From NCBI GenBank assembly GCA_035235625.1, contig CP141147.1:23356756-23420755 (forward strand): a stretch of DNA of 64,000 nucleotides, read 5' to 3'. Under the pieces are notes generated by a model, which saw only the letters and a program-made list of their open reading frames with translations, made no database searches and was not told where the DNA came from. How positions within the stretch are numbered: position 1 is the first letter of the stretch; the number at the start of each line of letters is the position of its first letter. Shown here piece after piece: positions 34,104 through 47,850 of this stretch. This stretch comes from Saururus chinensis (lineage: Eukaryota > Streptophyta > Magnoliopsida > Piperales > Saururaceae). Both the position numbers and the translations under genes were made by a program.

Positions 34104-37037
34104 TGTCACGACCCAGATTTTTAAAAGCATTTTTAAATAGCACAAATGGTAAGTAGCGAGAATTTTTTTTCTTTAAATACAAAACAAACCCTTCGATTAA
34201 ATATCCAAGTTATAATAATTGGGGTTCACAAATACGAATATCAAATTATATGATATTATTTAACGTTTGAAAATTCATAAAGACCAGCTCATCCATCTAA
34301 GTACAAGTCTGTCACCCGTCTAAAAATAAATAACAAGTTGACTCTCACACTTAAGGTACACTTACGTACCGGAGTTGGAGAAACGCGGAAACCTCTTGTG
34401 CTCGCCTCCCTTGGTCTCACTTGTCGTAAGTGACAAATGACAACAAAACACCCTGGAATCCATCAGGAAGTGCCATCTCCCAACCTAGCCCATAAGGACC
34501 TGACCGAAGTGGAAGGGCATGACCCACAATTGCACCTGAACAGAAATGGTCAGAGACGCCAACCAAGCAGGATGTCAATGACCCTAAATGTGTGTACACC
34601 AAAAGATCCTCAATAGATCTGTGGTGAGCCCGACTCACAAGGAATTCCCTCCAATGGGGAGGTGCAACTACACGGTCAAATCAACAACTCCTCAATAAAG
34701 CTAAAACTCATGAAACCAATCTAAACCCTATCTTGCTCATCTATAAGCCAGGATTCTGAATGACTATCCCAAATCCTATTAGTCCCTTCTAGACTAAGGT
34801 TTACAACTCAAGACATGCCATCGGTTCATCAACCAAGGTAAATCGTCAGGTCAAAGGCTTTGTTCACTGTATGAACTAGTCGCAGACCCCTCTGAGGTAT
34901 TTTAGTCTTTACCTTGATTAGGTGTTCTCCCCACAAACCAATAACCAATATCTCTTTATTAGTCTTTATTAACCTTACGGTACTGATACAACTTAACGCA
35001 TCAATAACAAAAGCATGCAGTAGATTAAGCAACATAAATAACATGCAAACATACAAGTGCATAAATAATAATGAAGGCCCATTGCACTCATTTGCAGGGC
35101 TAGGGCTCAGCGAATTCAAGCCCAAAAGCGTAGATAACTCTAACACTTCCTGCGAGTTACATATATAACACTTAGTCGATCAATGTACTCGATTGCAGAC
35201 ACGTGTAACACGCTACATTAAACCTTGAGAATTATGGTTCTTCCCCTTGTTTCCCATGACAGTGTGACCTGTCAAGGTCTTCATGTCTTTTACTGGTCAC
35301 ACCCCTTCCTTTTGAAGCCATTTAATGTTATTCTAAGGCACCCTAATGCTTGGTTGCTAGGTTATCCGTTTTAGCAAAAATAGAACATACTACCCCCTAA
35401 GGGCATTAGAGTAATTCCACCACTTGGGGTATGCTACCCTCCCTTGGGTCATTTGGTCATATCACTACCCTTTTAATTATTTTAAGTCATAATCCTCTCA
35501 GGAGGCTCCACTCTCAAACTAACCCGCGCTTCTATTCACACGAATGTGGGCTGATCGACTCAAAGGGGCATTTCTATCATTTGGTTTAAAGCCTTAATGA
35601 CATCCAATGGCTCCAAAATTAATCTCAAGGGTACTACTTGACTTCATGGATCCTGTGTAATTTTCTTGGCATGTAACAGGGTCGTGAACCCCTTGAACCG
35701 ACCCAGGTTGTCTTAACGGTTTATGATTAACCCTAGGGCAAGGAGGTCAATTACCCACTCAATAGGATTTTTCCTCACTAAAAGGTTTGTACCATAAATA
35801 TTTCCCATTAAACTCTTACTGAGAATTTTTCCAATTTTTACATCCACTCATAGGCCCTTGAACCAGAGCCTCGAACTCGGGTAAGTTAATATTATACGAT
35901 AATTAACTAATAGGGGTAAAAAGGTTATGTCACAGTCTCTGGGATTTTTCCCCGAGCAGAAACATGGTCAGAATAGTCCCAAACCTCTCCAGTTACATGA
36001 GTATTTTTTTAGAATTTTTTTGACACTTTTAGCCCCATGAACCGGACCCGGTTCACTCCCCCCTCAATCTCTTGTTTTTTTTAAGAATGGCGGAGCCGTC
36101 GTGACGGCAGGCCGCCACAGCCAGCCGATGGACTGGACTTGACTGGATCACTGTCATTCGGAAACTCTAGCAGCCCTGGTCCAGTCTCCAGCCGGCGGCT
36201 GCGCTTCACCGCCGCAAGTTCTCCTTTCCTTTTTTTTTTCTTTCTGAGATGACCCGGCGGCAGCCAATTCGCCGCCACCAAGGCCGCCAGATACAAGCCA
36301 CTGTGGCCTAGGCCAGGACCGCTGCGGCCACGGCCAGGACCAGGGCCACCATGGCCAAGGCCCATACGGCCCTTTCCGATGGTTATTCCGGCGACTGAGA
36401 ACTCAAGATACTGTTCACATGAATAGTATTTGCAGAAAATACTACTATTTGCAGAAACTACTATAATTTTCATACAAATCAATTAACAAAATTCATAATA
36501 ATCACAACCTGAAATCCTACCTCTGTGGCCGAGTTGATGTCGATCCACCACCACCGGAGCCTTGCCGGAGTTTTGCCAGAAAATTCTCTCTTTTCCTTCA
36601 CCGTCCACCCCCTTTTTTTCCCAAACTGTTCCATAAAAAGACCTTTTATAAACATGGGGATTAGGGTTCCTAACCCCCCCAGAATTTTGGGTAATCCTCC
36701 CCAGTTAGGCCACCTAATTTAGACCTTAAAAATTAATTTCGGAATTATAAATAATTGGGCCTGTAAAATGACTTAAACGGGCCAAATACAGTCTAAATTG
36801 GGTAAACGGGTCCTGCATGATGTGTTTAACTTCAAACGGTCGTATCTCCCTCATCTAGACTCGATTTGCGCATTCTTGGTGGCGTTTCGAAGCTCTTTCT
36901 GTTACTTTCCATTCATATAGATTTCAGCTACCAATTATAAGCATTTATTAAGTTATTCTAACAAGAAGATTAAGGGTTCTAACACCCTAATTTCCCGTGG
37001 TTAACTTCGAGAATTTAGAAAATTGCCGGACGTTACA
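34104..37037 (+). mobile_element. Solo LTR, 2,934 bp, with target duplication GTTAC
   Basis: Starts TGTCACGACCCAGATTTTT and ends GAAAATTGCCGGACGTTACA. It is flanked by GTTAC at 34099-34103 and 37038-37042. TG..CA ends with a 5-bp duplication are the hallmark of LTR-retrotransposon integration. No gag-pol lies inside, so this is a solo LTR left by LTR-LTR recombination. The GC-rich 3' part (36090-36380, GCCGCC words) followed by an AT-rich tail resembles the layout of the 4.75-kb family, and the last bases (GGACGTTACA) are identical, but most of the interior is different. A related but separate family is likely. Confidence 0.85.
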
Positions 37038-37042
37038 GTTAC

Positions 37043-37996
37043 TAAGAGGACCCATGCATGTGACTTGACCCTAATGAACCAAGTGCGAGTGTGCACCCAT
37101 GAACATATGAGACTTGCCTAGGAAGGTACTTGAGAAAACCCTAGCCTTGTTGTAGTGGTTGTAAGAGAAAACGATGCAAAAATAAGTTTACAATAAAGGA
37201 AAATGGGGGCAATTAGTTGAGTGGGTACCTTGGCCTAGAAAGGCATGCAGCATGTGCCAGAATGGGTTGCGACCCTTCCAAATGGCTAGATTTGGAGCCA
37301 AGCAAAGTGGATGACCCATGATCTTCTAATTTGGGCAAAGATTGATTCAAATATGGAAGGCCAAATTCTGATTAGGTGAATAGAGATTCGGATTAACTTA
37401 AATTGGGAAACCTAATCTAATAAGGAAACTACCCCTTTAATGAGGCTAGTCCCCTCCCCACATGCCAACTCTCTGCCTCTCTTTCACTTTTGGCTAACCA
37501 CCTCCCTCTCTCTTTCTCTCTCTAGATGCCATACACATATCTTTCTCCTCCTTCTTCCTTTGTTTCTTTGGTTGAACCTTCAAATTCAGACATTAAAGCC
37601 CCTTGAAGAAAGAGAAGCAAATCAACAACATTGTATGAGTGAATATAAACTTTACAAATTGGGAAGAACTTGTTAGCAACAAGATGTAGGAACTACTCTT
37701 CTTCTAAAAGTATGAAGTTAGGATTAGAGATGGTTGAATTGAATGATTTATGGGTGTTAATACTATGATTCCATGAAATAGTAAATTGGCATGAACTAGG
37801 GTTTAAGTCCATGTTACAAACTTTGATTTTTCATGGATGTATACAGTTACATGTGATGACTTATGCTGAATTATCAAAGTTTTTTTATGATTGATCACCA
37901 TTTATACATCATGTTGAGGGTTTATCATCATCATTGTTCATGAGCTATGAAGTTATATTGATGAAAAATTCATGTAAATAAAGCTGCATAGTTTTT
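37043..37996. other. No supported gene
   Basis: AT-rich with a CT-rich microsatellite-like patch near 37500-37525. Short frames only. Confidence 0.45.
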
Positions 37997-40490
37997 TGTC
38001 ATGCCCAACTATACCCCCTTGACCTAACAAAGGTGTGATGAGTTGAGTTCTAACCCAACCCAGGCTAAATCGAAGTACACGACACTTCACTTTGTTCAAA
38101 AGTAATTACTGAAAGATAAAAGAAATTAAATGAAATATCTTAGTCATTCATATACCTACATGTCTCATAAGAGCATAAAGAGTCTCAAGCCTCAAAAGGC
38201 AATAAACGAGTTTATGCCATCAAAATAGGCTTCCACAACATGTAAATTTTCATAGTTATGTCATAAGGTTACATCAAAATCAATAAGAAAGTCTATCCGA
38301 AAACATGTAGACTATTCCCCACTCAATATACAAATAATTGCCTCCATGTTCAAAAAATAGATTATCTTGAGCATCTGCATGACACAACCATACAGAGAAT
38401 GCCTGAGCGATACCCCAAAACAAAATAATGCAAGTAGGGTGAACTTAATTTAGTAAGGTTTGAAAACATAGATATCACATTAATACTAAAACATAATCTT
38501 TAAGAGGTATAACATAAACTTTATGCAAAACTGATGTTAATAACACAAGAACATGTCAAATCACTTATACATACAACCTATGTAAAAATCTCATTCTAGT
38601 ATCATAATCCATAAGCAAAACTTGTACATAATGTCTGAATTATGTTTATAATCCACACACACAACCTGTGCATTCAAGTGACATATCCATACAAATCTTG
38701 CATAATCAAGTGTCATGATCTATATACAACCTGTTGTAAATATAAACATCATAATATGTACACAAAACCTATGTAAACAACATCATAAATATATGTGTAA
38801 TTAGCATTTTGAATATATCAAATCAATGATAGATAAATCCAATACTTGAAGATACTAATCCTGCCTACCTGACATTCCTAAGAAGGAAATACCAAAATTA
38901 ATTGGCAAATCCTGTAAACTGGAAGTGCCCTTGGTTAGTTGGTGTACACAGACAAACTAGCCTAAAGCTCGCTCCAAAAATTTTAATAGTTTTCTCATTA
39001 TATCATTCTGCTTTTCTCACCTAGGGAGGAACCTGCCCTTTTGGAATGAAAAACCTACCTTTTTGGATAGAAAACCCTACCCTTTTGGACAAAAAACTGT
39101 TTCATTCAAATCCTGATACAACCAATGCAAAAAATTGTGAAACATTACAACTAATCTCGATTAAACACGGTTAATTATGTTGTAACAAATCATTTTCATG
39201 ATGTATGCGTCATGATTCATATATGAACAATGCTAAGCACATGCAAACATATGTAGTCATACTATAAACAAACCTATCATGCATTAGACATGGTCCATAC
39301 GTGGCTAATGAGATCATGTAAGCATAAATGCACATAAACATAAATGGTCATGTTAAAAAGTGAGTTAAAGTATATGGAGCATGATTCCTACATGATTAAT
39401 GTTGCATGTCAGTAACTATTCATATTTCAGCATGATCATACTCTACTAGTGACATGTGAGAGACATGAAGAAATTATTAAAATTTGACTTAAAATAATCA
39501 TAAAGTCATACTCTATTTATCTGATCAATTGGCCCCAAAGGGCAATCGATCAAGAACAAAGGATTTGAGAATTGGTAGTTGGCCAATTAATCGGTTGGCC
39601 CAAAAAATAGAAAACAATATTTTTCTTGAGTATGAAATTGATTCGAATCCATCCCAAAACTTCATAAAACTTCATATAAATATTATATAGGCTCTAGACA
39701 TGATAGATCTAACACAACTCATTCATTTCCATGTGAAAACATCTATTCGAGAAGATTTAAGCTCACACATACATAAACTTAAAACATAAATCCACCCACA
39801 AACATTGTGTTAATGCAAGTAAAACCTCATCAAACAAATACCCCCTACCTCAAATCAAATTGTAGACCATTCAATTTCCTCCCAAGTTTAAGGAACCCCT
39901 ACCCAACAAATTAGGTCATATTAGCCCTAAGCAAAAATTTCACATTTCCACTAAATAAAGACTCAAAATCATCAATACAAGGTAGATCTATTATCCTCTT
40001 GTGCCCAAAACAAAAATCTCAAGAGTAGAAAACAAGAAACAAAACCTAAAATCCCATTAAGAGGAGAGGAATATGGGATTGAAGGTAAATCATAAGAAAA
40101 CATAGAAAAGATTTGAGAGATTTACCTTGGATTAAGTTTTTCCTTCTTGAGAGGGGTTAGAGCTCTCCAAAGCCTTCAAAAATTTCAGCCCACCCCAAAT
40201 GGGAGGAATGACCAATGTGAGTAGATATACCTAGGTTGAGTAAGTAGGCTTGGAATGAGGGTAACAAAGGAATAAGTGAACTCACTTAGTGAAATAGACT
40301 AAAAATGAATTTGACTAGGCCCAAGCCCATCTAAGATGTCAAGTTAAGGTCAGAAGCCTAAAAAATTGGCGTGATGACGTGGATGGACGTGGGTCTTAGG
40401 GTGGGGCCCACTTCCTTGATAAAAAGAATTATATGGGAATGACAACAATTAGTGTGGTAAGTTGGTAGTTTATGCTAGACACTAATGTTT
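37997..40490 (+). mobile_element. Possible LTR-retroelement fragment (start TGTCATGCCC)
   Basis: TGTCATGCCCAACTATACCC at 37997 resembles plant LTR 5' ends (TGTxAxGCCC). A block at 38925-39045 (CCCTTGGTTAG.TGGTG.ACACA, GGGAGGAACCTGCCCTTTTGG) is shared with 52279-52402, just before the Gypsy pol relic. A CGATC-rich patch (39515-39605: TGATCAATTGGCCC, GGCAATCGATCAAG, CCAATTAATCGGTTGG) lies about 80 bases before ATATAAATATTATATAGG. Its 3' end is not found; the long LTR at 40491 follows directly. Confidence 0.4.
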
Positions 40491-41159
40491 TGTAACACCT
40501 GAGATTTTTCATCACATTTTCTTTAAAATTCACGAAATTTTTTGTAACATAATGGTTGTAAATCAGGAAAACATGACAAATACGAAACATGTGATAACAG
40601 TTTTATAATTTAAAACATCACACATCAGTTTTTCCCATATAAAATTTTACTCATTCAAATATCGTACAACTAAACCAAAGATCCTCAGGCGCTACTTGAA
40701 AACAAGCGTACGTAGTAAATTGCTATAATCATAGACTTTAAATACAAATCTCTCCTAGGACCCTTGAGTGCAAGTCCCATAGTAGTCCACAATCTAATCA
40801 TAATTACAAGTCTAGAAACCATAAAAACTTAAATTCTTATCTCACCCAATACATCAGATAGTGACACAAAATAATACTCGCAGTGAGTCAAGGATATATC
40901 TGAGTCAAAGGAAATCAATCCACTATGGAAATGAGCATCCATCTCTAGGAGCTCTTCATCACAAACTTGCAAAAGCCTCTTGAACATTGGGGCTAAACAA
41001 ATAGGGTAAATGAGTATTTTCATACTCAGTAGGAAAATACATAGTAGGGGAGTTCTAAATAGTGAACTCAGTAAGTCTATACATAGATGCATTCATGCAA
41101 CTCAAATATGAAGCAACTAGGCATATAATAATCATGCATGCACATACAATTATATGCTT

Positions 41160-41330
41160 ACTCATACAACTTGTACATACTTGTACGACCTTACTAGTAC
41201 AATCTTACCATACTCGTACAATCTTACTTGTACGACCTTCTCATACAATCTTACTTGTACGACCTTACTTGTACAATGTTACTCAAAATTATACATACTC
41301 ACTCATACAGTCGTACACATACTATCAACC
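41160..41330 (+). repeat. Minisatellite in the long LTR (copy 2)
   Basis: Irregular tandem units of CTTACTTGTACGACCTTACT and CATACAATCTTACTTGTACGACC type, about 25-28 bases. Confidence 0.7.
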
Positions 41331-42884
41331 ACTAAAGCTCATTATAATGAATAATCTCTAGTGTTGAAATGGAAAAGAATGTCACTAGGGTATCACCTTA
41401 ACCTCCAGGGAGTGACTAGACATCATGGACTTTTTTGAAGGCAAGACACACCAATGCTCATGGGGCACATGATAAAACAAGTAAGAGAAATTCCATGATA
41501 CTACTTACATGAGAGTGCAAACATAAATACCCATACATTAGGGATCATACAATTGCCCACACTTTAGGGGTCTTATAGTGCTAGTGCCACTCTTGAGCAG
41601 AAATCATATAGTACCACTCTTGGGCAGAATCATACAATGCTCTCAATAGAGCATCAAACATATGTGTTAAATACAACACAAAAACCAAATTGAAAATATA
41701 CATCGCTCTTAACAGAGAATCAGACGTCTGAGGTTCAATATAGCATACAGACAACATCTCACAGGATAAACATCATGGCAAGACATGAGAAATACTTAGC
41801 CAACTCATTATCGACTAGCTCAAACATGGAACTTAATTCATCGAAACCCTCAGGTCTCAAACTCACAACACTATCAAATTAGTTTTGTTTATAATTCAAG
41901 TTTGAATTAAGTAAGTTATGCGGTATAATTATGCTATAAAACTCTCAAACGTACAATGCTCCACTGATCAAACTGAAGCTGAGTTCGATCCGAAACCCTA
42001 GTTTGTCATAGCAACAAAATTCACTTAACCCATCCATCTCATGATCATAACTCACCGTACTTCAAAATCTTACATATTCATACAATCTTCGACATCAACC
42101 TTATGGCCAACACATATTACTCGAAAGTCATCAAATTGAGCTCCTCAGAGCTAACCCTAGTTATCACCCTCTTGCCTATACCTCACTTGTTATGCTTACT
42201 TTTCACTTCATAATATGTATGTTATACTTGTACAATTATACAATACTTTACTGTCAAACAATTCCCCAACATATGCTCTAATCCAAACCAATCCATTCTA
42301 ATCCCCACCCGTCAAACTTACATCCTCTATCTTTCATCATACGGCCACACATCCACAACAAATCCATGCCAAACCCTCTGTCACCTCTTACCGTCCATCG
42401 CACATACTTCTTCCCACACACACATACACATATTCATTGCACAGGCGTATAGCCATCATCCATACATGTCCATCACACATACGTATAATATATACATATT
42501 TCCATATATAGCTTACCAAAATACTCGCTAGCCATCACTAGCACACACATAATCCACTTACGTAGTTTACCAACATACTCACTAACCTCACTAGCACACA
42601 CATACATAGCTTTCTCTAGCCATCACTAGCACATACATGATCCACATACGTAGCTTAGCAACACACTTGCTAGTCATCACTACCACACACATACATCAAC
42701 CATATTTAGAGCTCACATGCATGTCATATGTATTTCAACATGTTATAATTATCCCCTTACATCATGTAAAATGATCATGATTTAACATCTAAAGCATTGA
42801 ATCATACAATCCTGGCATGTTGCTATTTATTCAATGCATGCTATTATGAAATTACGAGTTCAAAGCTCTACTACCTCATAATCC

Positions 42885-43256
42885 ATGACATTTGATGGTG
42901 AGCACATGAAGGTGGCGGTGTCAGTGGCGGAGTTGGTGGCCAAAAGCATTGTCAAGTTGAGAGAGCTACTGTCGAGAGGGTTTAGGAAGCGCCATAAGTA
43001 CTCACGGCCAAATGGGGTGACACAAATCAACGCGACAAAATTAGCGATCCATGGTAGCGCACTAAGGGTGGCCAGGAGAAAGGTCATGCCAATAGAATGG
43101 CAAGTTCGACTAGAAGTCAAAGTGTACTCAGTAAGAAGTACTCTACCAGCCGCAAGACGTCAAAATTGGTCGTGGAGAGCACCCAACAACGTCGATTTCA
43201 TGTCTACAAGGGCACACATAAGGGCGGAGGTCATGAGGCAATGCTCAAGGACATAG
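42885..43256 (+). other. LTR-embedded reading frame beginning MTFDGEH (copy 2, 123 codons)
   Basis: Reads MTFDGEHMKVAVSVAELVAK, SIVKLRELLSRGFRK and a basic tail (RRKVMPIEWQVRLEV). It is the longest of the three related frames. No transmembrane segment or known domain recognised. Its start lies just after the conserved TACCTCATAATCCATGACATT context. Confidence 0.4.
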
Positions 43257-44235
43257 GAGAGGTGGAGGGCTCTAGTGTCAAATCCATTCGGTGGCAGAGC
43301 TAGCTAACAGTCAGGCGGCACAAATGCATCACCTAAACCCTAAAATGCACGTGTGGCCACATGCACACACGGCCAAAAAGGGACACTCTAGGGGATATGG
43401 GTTGGAAGGTGGTAGCCCAAGGCCCACAAAAGAGCAACTGAGCTAGGGCCAGAAGGTGGTGGCTGACCGAAATGACAACATCGCCCATCGCTACCCACAA
43501 CCAACACATTTGGTGTGGGTAGCTGTGCATCTTGCATGGTATAGGGCAATGGGCAAGCGGCCCATTCTAGGTGGAGGCGTAATCGGGCCAAGTGGGGCTG
43601 GTCCTCGCTATCGCTGAGCCAAGGCAGAGCCCACGATGGCCAAATGGCCCGTGGCTCGCCGATGGCAACTACCCCGAACACACCCAAAGCATCTAACAGG
43701 GTGAAAAAATAGAAGAATAGTGAGGTAGTGGTGGAACTGGGCAGAAGAGAGGAGCGGAGGGGGCATAGGAGGTTGATCCGGCCACACATGGAATGGAGGG
43801 GTGGTGGCCGATCAGAAATGGCCGACAGAGGCAATGAAACAATCGTCCAATGGCCAAATTCGTTTTGGCACAGTAAGAAAGAAACAAAACCGAGGCAAGT
43901 ATTGGTAGCTAGCAGAGGAGCAAGGAAAGTATGGTAGCAGCCCTAGCTAACGCTTATGGGTTCCTAGCAGCTAGACAAAGATAAGTCCATGGAGGGCGGT
44001 AGCAAATGGCTGAAAAATCGGCCTCTAGTGTCCAAACGGGAATTTCAAAGGTGAGAAAAACTGATGAAAAGACTGGTACCTTGTGGACAAGCAAGGAGGC
44101 CATGGCAGTGGTCCTAGCTAGTACCAACAGATTAGTGGCGGCAAGGCGAAGTGGATTCCGGAAAGAACCGGCGGAATTTGACGACGGAGGAGGCACGATA
44201 GAGCGAACGGAAACTCTCTCAGGTTTCTCTCATAA

Positions 44236-46335
44236 TGTACTGAACATACAAGGAATGTTCTGGTCGTTCCAGAGAAAACTGATTAAACACGGATCTTTTG
44301 AGCCATGATCCAACAAAATATCATATCAAGACTAAGAAAATTTATAATAAAACCAAACCATCGCACAAAATCAAAGCAAATTGTAAATAGTAAAACTTTA
44401 CCGATCTTACATTTTTCCCCAACCATGATGTCCTATTTTTGGAATTCATTGCACACACAAATTGGCCAAACTAGTTCAAGATCTTATGGTGGTAAATTTT
44501 ACTTCAAAATTTATTTGAGTTCTTGAGGACTTATTTAAGGTCCTACCATAAAAATTTAAGAGCTATTTGTGAAGTTTCATGGGTCAAATGTTGAGTTTTT
44601 TCCTAAACCCTAATTTTTGCCAGTTTGCACAGTTCCAAATTTCAAAAAATATTTCGGGAATTTTATTATTGTTTTCACCTCAAGAAATTTTTCAATAATT
44701 CCATCATGAGTAGAGTTTTATTTTATAGTTTTTTAGATTTCCCTTTTTATTCTCGATTTAGTACATTTTCTATAAGACACATAGATCAGATTTTATAGCT
44801 ATGTAATTCTATGTTCCAACATGTCCCCATTTTCAGATAAATGTATAACACCCTAAATTCCTTGTGGATGATTTCCCATTAGTACCAAACCCAATACAAA
44901 ATACATGAGTCAATTTAAACTTGTTTGGACCGAGATATAACCTGTAGATCCTTACTATACATGAATTTATACACTGCACAATAAGTTTAAATTTTTTTTG
45001 ATTAATTAATTTTTTTAATGTCCAACTAAACTCAGGAATTAATTATGTTCCCTAGACCCTTGATTTTGACTATGGTCAAAATTTTATGATAATTTAATAT
45101 CTCTAGGTATTTTCCCCAAAAATTAAAACTTTATTAGTGTCAAAATTAGGACTTTGATATATCAATATTCAACGTGTAATTTCACTTGTCTCTTGAACTA
45201 TGTTGTACACGTTTTCCCTTGACACTAGAAATGATAGTTTTTCAGCTTATTTAATCATGGTAAGAAATGGAATGATGAAGCTAGAGTATAATGGAGTACG
45301 GGTTAGCATGGTCATGTGGAAAGTTATTGATTTGTTATGCAGGGTATACGAGTAGGTAGTGATCTAGCATGTTGGGTAGGTGCATGTGGGTAAAGATCTA
45401 AGGATTGAAGCATGTTTATGCATGATCATGATTAGTGCTTATTGTTATTGTCTACTCTTATGTTCTATACACTAATTTTGTTTGAATAGGATTGGGTGTG
45501 AGTTTATTCATAATGTGTAGATATATCAACAAGTGAAAAGGAAATGCTTGATTGAGAAAACCTTGGAATTTTAATTAAATGCAATGGCATTCTTTGGTTA
45601 ATTAACTACTTTGAGTAGATACTATAAGGATATGTATTCATTATCCATTGTGTCTCCAATACCCTCAATTGGCCCCAGGTGGGAATGAGTTACTTCAATG
45701 AGGTAACAAGATGAAAATTGGTAGGCTTAATCCATGTCGAGTGCACAATGGAAATTATAAAAATAGTTTGAGCATGCTCATGTAGACTTTTGGAGGCACA
45801 ATATGTAATGCCTTCCTGACCGGTGCAAGATGCATACATGCGGTCTAAGATGTAACCCCTTGGGTCAAGGGTGTCTAGGTAAAGTGGAAGACCATAGGTT
45901 TTATTTTTGTAAATATAGGTGATGTTACTAAAATATAATTAGAACCATAATGTCTTCAGGTATATTTTCTTGCTGTTTAATATAGGTTTTTGAAGTATAA
46001 GTTTACAATGAAGTGTGTGCTAGTGGTCACAATGGAAAACACTAAAAGGCATGTTTTTATTTGATTTTTTGAATTATAATTCTTTCATTGGTACTTAAAA
46101 TTAAAGTATTTGCTATAATATGTCTATATTCACTGTTATGTGAATATAAAGTTATGAGTAATTGTGCATGGCAACATTGACATGTTCACTTAATTTAAGA
46201 AATTCTATGGAATTGTATTCATTTTGTATGTCTCATGTAGTTTCATGTGAAATATTTTAGGATGCATATAGTTACATGTGCATCATAAATTAGTGTAGAC
46301 TTATAGTAAGCCTATTGAGCTTTAACTCATGGGTG
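44236..46335. other. AT-rich DNA between the two long LTRs; possible further LTR start near 44845
   Basis: No coding sequence. ATGTATAACACCCTAAATTCC near 44840 resembles an LTR opening (TGTxxAACACCC). No gag-pol similarity was seen here, so this 2.1 kb is not the interior of a complete retrotransposon bounded by the two long LTRs. Confidence 0.4.
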
Positions 46336-47001
46336 GTTTTTGTAATGCCCGAGATTTTTCACACATTTTCCTTAAAATTCACGAAATTTTTTTGCAATAT
46401 AACGTCTGTAAATCGGAGGAAAAATGACGAAATCAAAACCTGATAAAATAGTTTATAATTTAAAACACTACACATCCATTTTCCATCTAAATTTTTTCAT
46501 CATACGGTCAAACATTGTACGGCCAAAGCAAATATCATCAGGCGCTACTCAAAAACACATGTACGAATAAATTGCTATGATCATAGACTTTAAATACAAA
46601 TCCCTCCCAGGCATCCCTGAGTGCAAGTCCCATAACAGTCCACAGACTAATCTAAATGAAAGTCCAGAATAAACATCTTAACGTCTCGTCTCACCCAATA
46701 CATCGGATCGTGGCACAAATAAACTCGCAGTGAGTGAAGCATATACCTAAGTCAATGGGAATCAATCCACCGCTGAAATGAGCATCCATCTCCAGGAGCT
46801 CTCCGCACAACCTACAAAACCTCCCGTACAACGGGGCTAAAAAGTAGGGTGATGAGTATTTTCATACTCAGTAGGAAAATACCCAGTAGGGGAAACCAAA
46901 ACAGTGAACTCACTAAGTTCATAAATACATGCGTTCATGCAACTCAAACATGAAGCAGGTAGGCATATCAATATCATGCTCATACGCATACAATCATATC
47001 A

Positions 47002-47140
47002 AATGCACCATCGTGCCAAAGTTGTACCAAAGGCACCATCGTGCCAAAATCATACTAAAGGCACCATCGTGCCAAAATCATACCAAAGGCACCATCGTGA
47101 CAAAGTCATACCAAAGGCACCATCGTGCCAAACTCATACC
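47002..47140 (+). repeat. 27-bp minisatellite, five units
   Basis: Unit AAGGCACCATCGTGCCAAA followed by ATCATACC, repeated with few changes. GGCACCATCGTGCC is itself an imperfect palindrome. Confidence 0.9.
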
Positions 47141-47329
47141 ATCAAATTAAACTTACACAAACACTCTTATCTAGGGTCATACAAACTTACTCGTACCACT
47201 GTACGCTTACTCATACAGCTTACACATACTTGTACGACCTTACTCGTACAATCATACTCGTACGACCTTCCTCATACAGCTTACACAAAATCACAATTAC
47301 TGTCTTACTCAGAAACATAGTCTCACAAA

Positions 47330-47515
47330 CGTACTCATACACATACTCTTACAGTCGTGCTCATACACATCCTCTTACAGTCGTGCTCATACTCATACGC
47401 TTACAGTCGTGCTCATACTCATATGCTTACAGTCGTGCTCATACACATCCTCTTACAGTCGTGCTCATACTCATACGCTTACAGTCGTGCTCATACACAT
47501 ACAGTTGTATCCATA
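47330..47515 (+). repeat. 26-bp minisatellite, about seven units
   Basis: Unit CTTACAGTCGTGCTCATACT (or ACACATC) plus CATACG, tandem and nearly perfect. Confidence 0.9.
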
Positions 47516-47769
47516 ATCGTACACATATCAACGACCACTGAAACTCATTACAACTAATAAGCTCCAACGTCGAAATGGAAAAGAATGCCACTGGGGCAAC
47601 ACCTTAACCTCCGGGGAGTGACTAGACGCCATAGACTTTTCCGAAGGTAAGGCACACCAATGCTCATGGGGCACTGGATCAAACAGGTAAGAGTAGATCC
47701 ATGATACTACTTACTTGAGCGCGCAAACATAAACACCCACACATAAGGGGTCATACAGTTGCCCACCAT

Positions 47770-47850
47770 AATGGGTCTTATAGTGCCATAGAATCGACCA
47801 CCATAATGGGTCTTATAGTGCCATAGAATCGCCTACCATAATGGGTAGTG
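47770..47850 (+). repeat. Short tandem duplication in the LTR
   Basis: CCACCATAATGGGTCTTATAG with GTGCCATAGAATCG repeats at a period of about 37 bases. Confidence 0.8.

Larger units (their letters stand above)
40491..44235 (+). mobile_element. Long LTR of the 4.75-kb family, truncated at the 3' end
   Basis: Starts TGTAACACCTGAGATTTTTC and parallels the 46341 copy throughout: the ACCTTCTCA/GTACGACC minisatellite (41160-41330), the TTGGGCAGAA.CATACA and GAGCATCA.ACGTCTG blocks, AATTCAAGTTTGAATTAAGTAA, CATCACTAGCACACA repeats, the MTFDGE frame, and GGTACCTTGTGGAC..GCAAGGAGGCC. Similarity stops near 44235 (after CTCAGGTTTCTCTC); the expected GGGACGTTACA end is missing. No target duplication can be tested. 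Confidence 0.75.

Noticed and set aside
47002-47515. Possible CRISPR-like repeat array
   Set aside because: The 26-27-bp units are contiguous with no unique spacers, and the DNA is a plant nuclear LTR.
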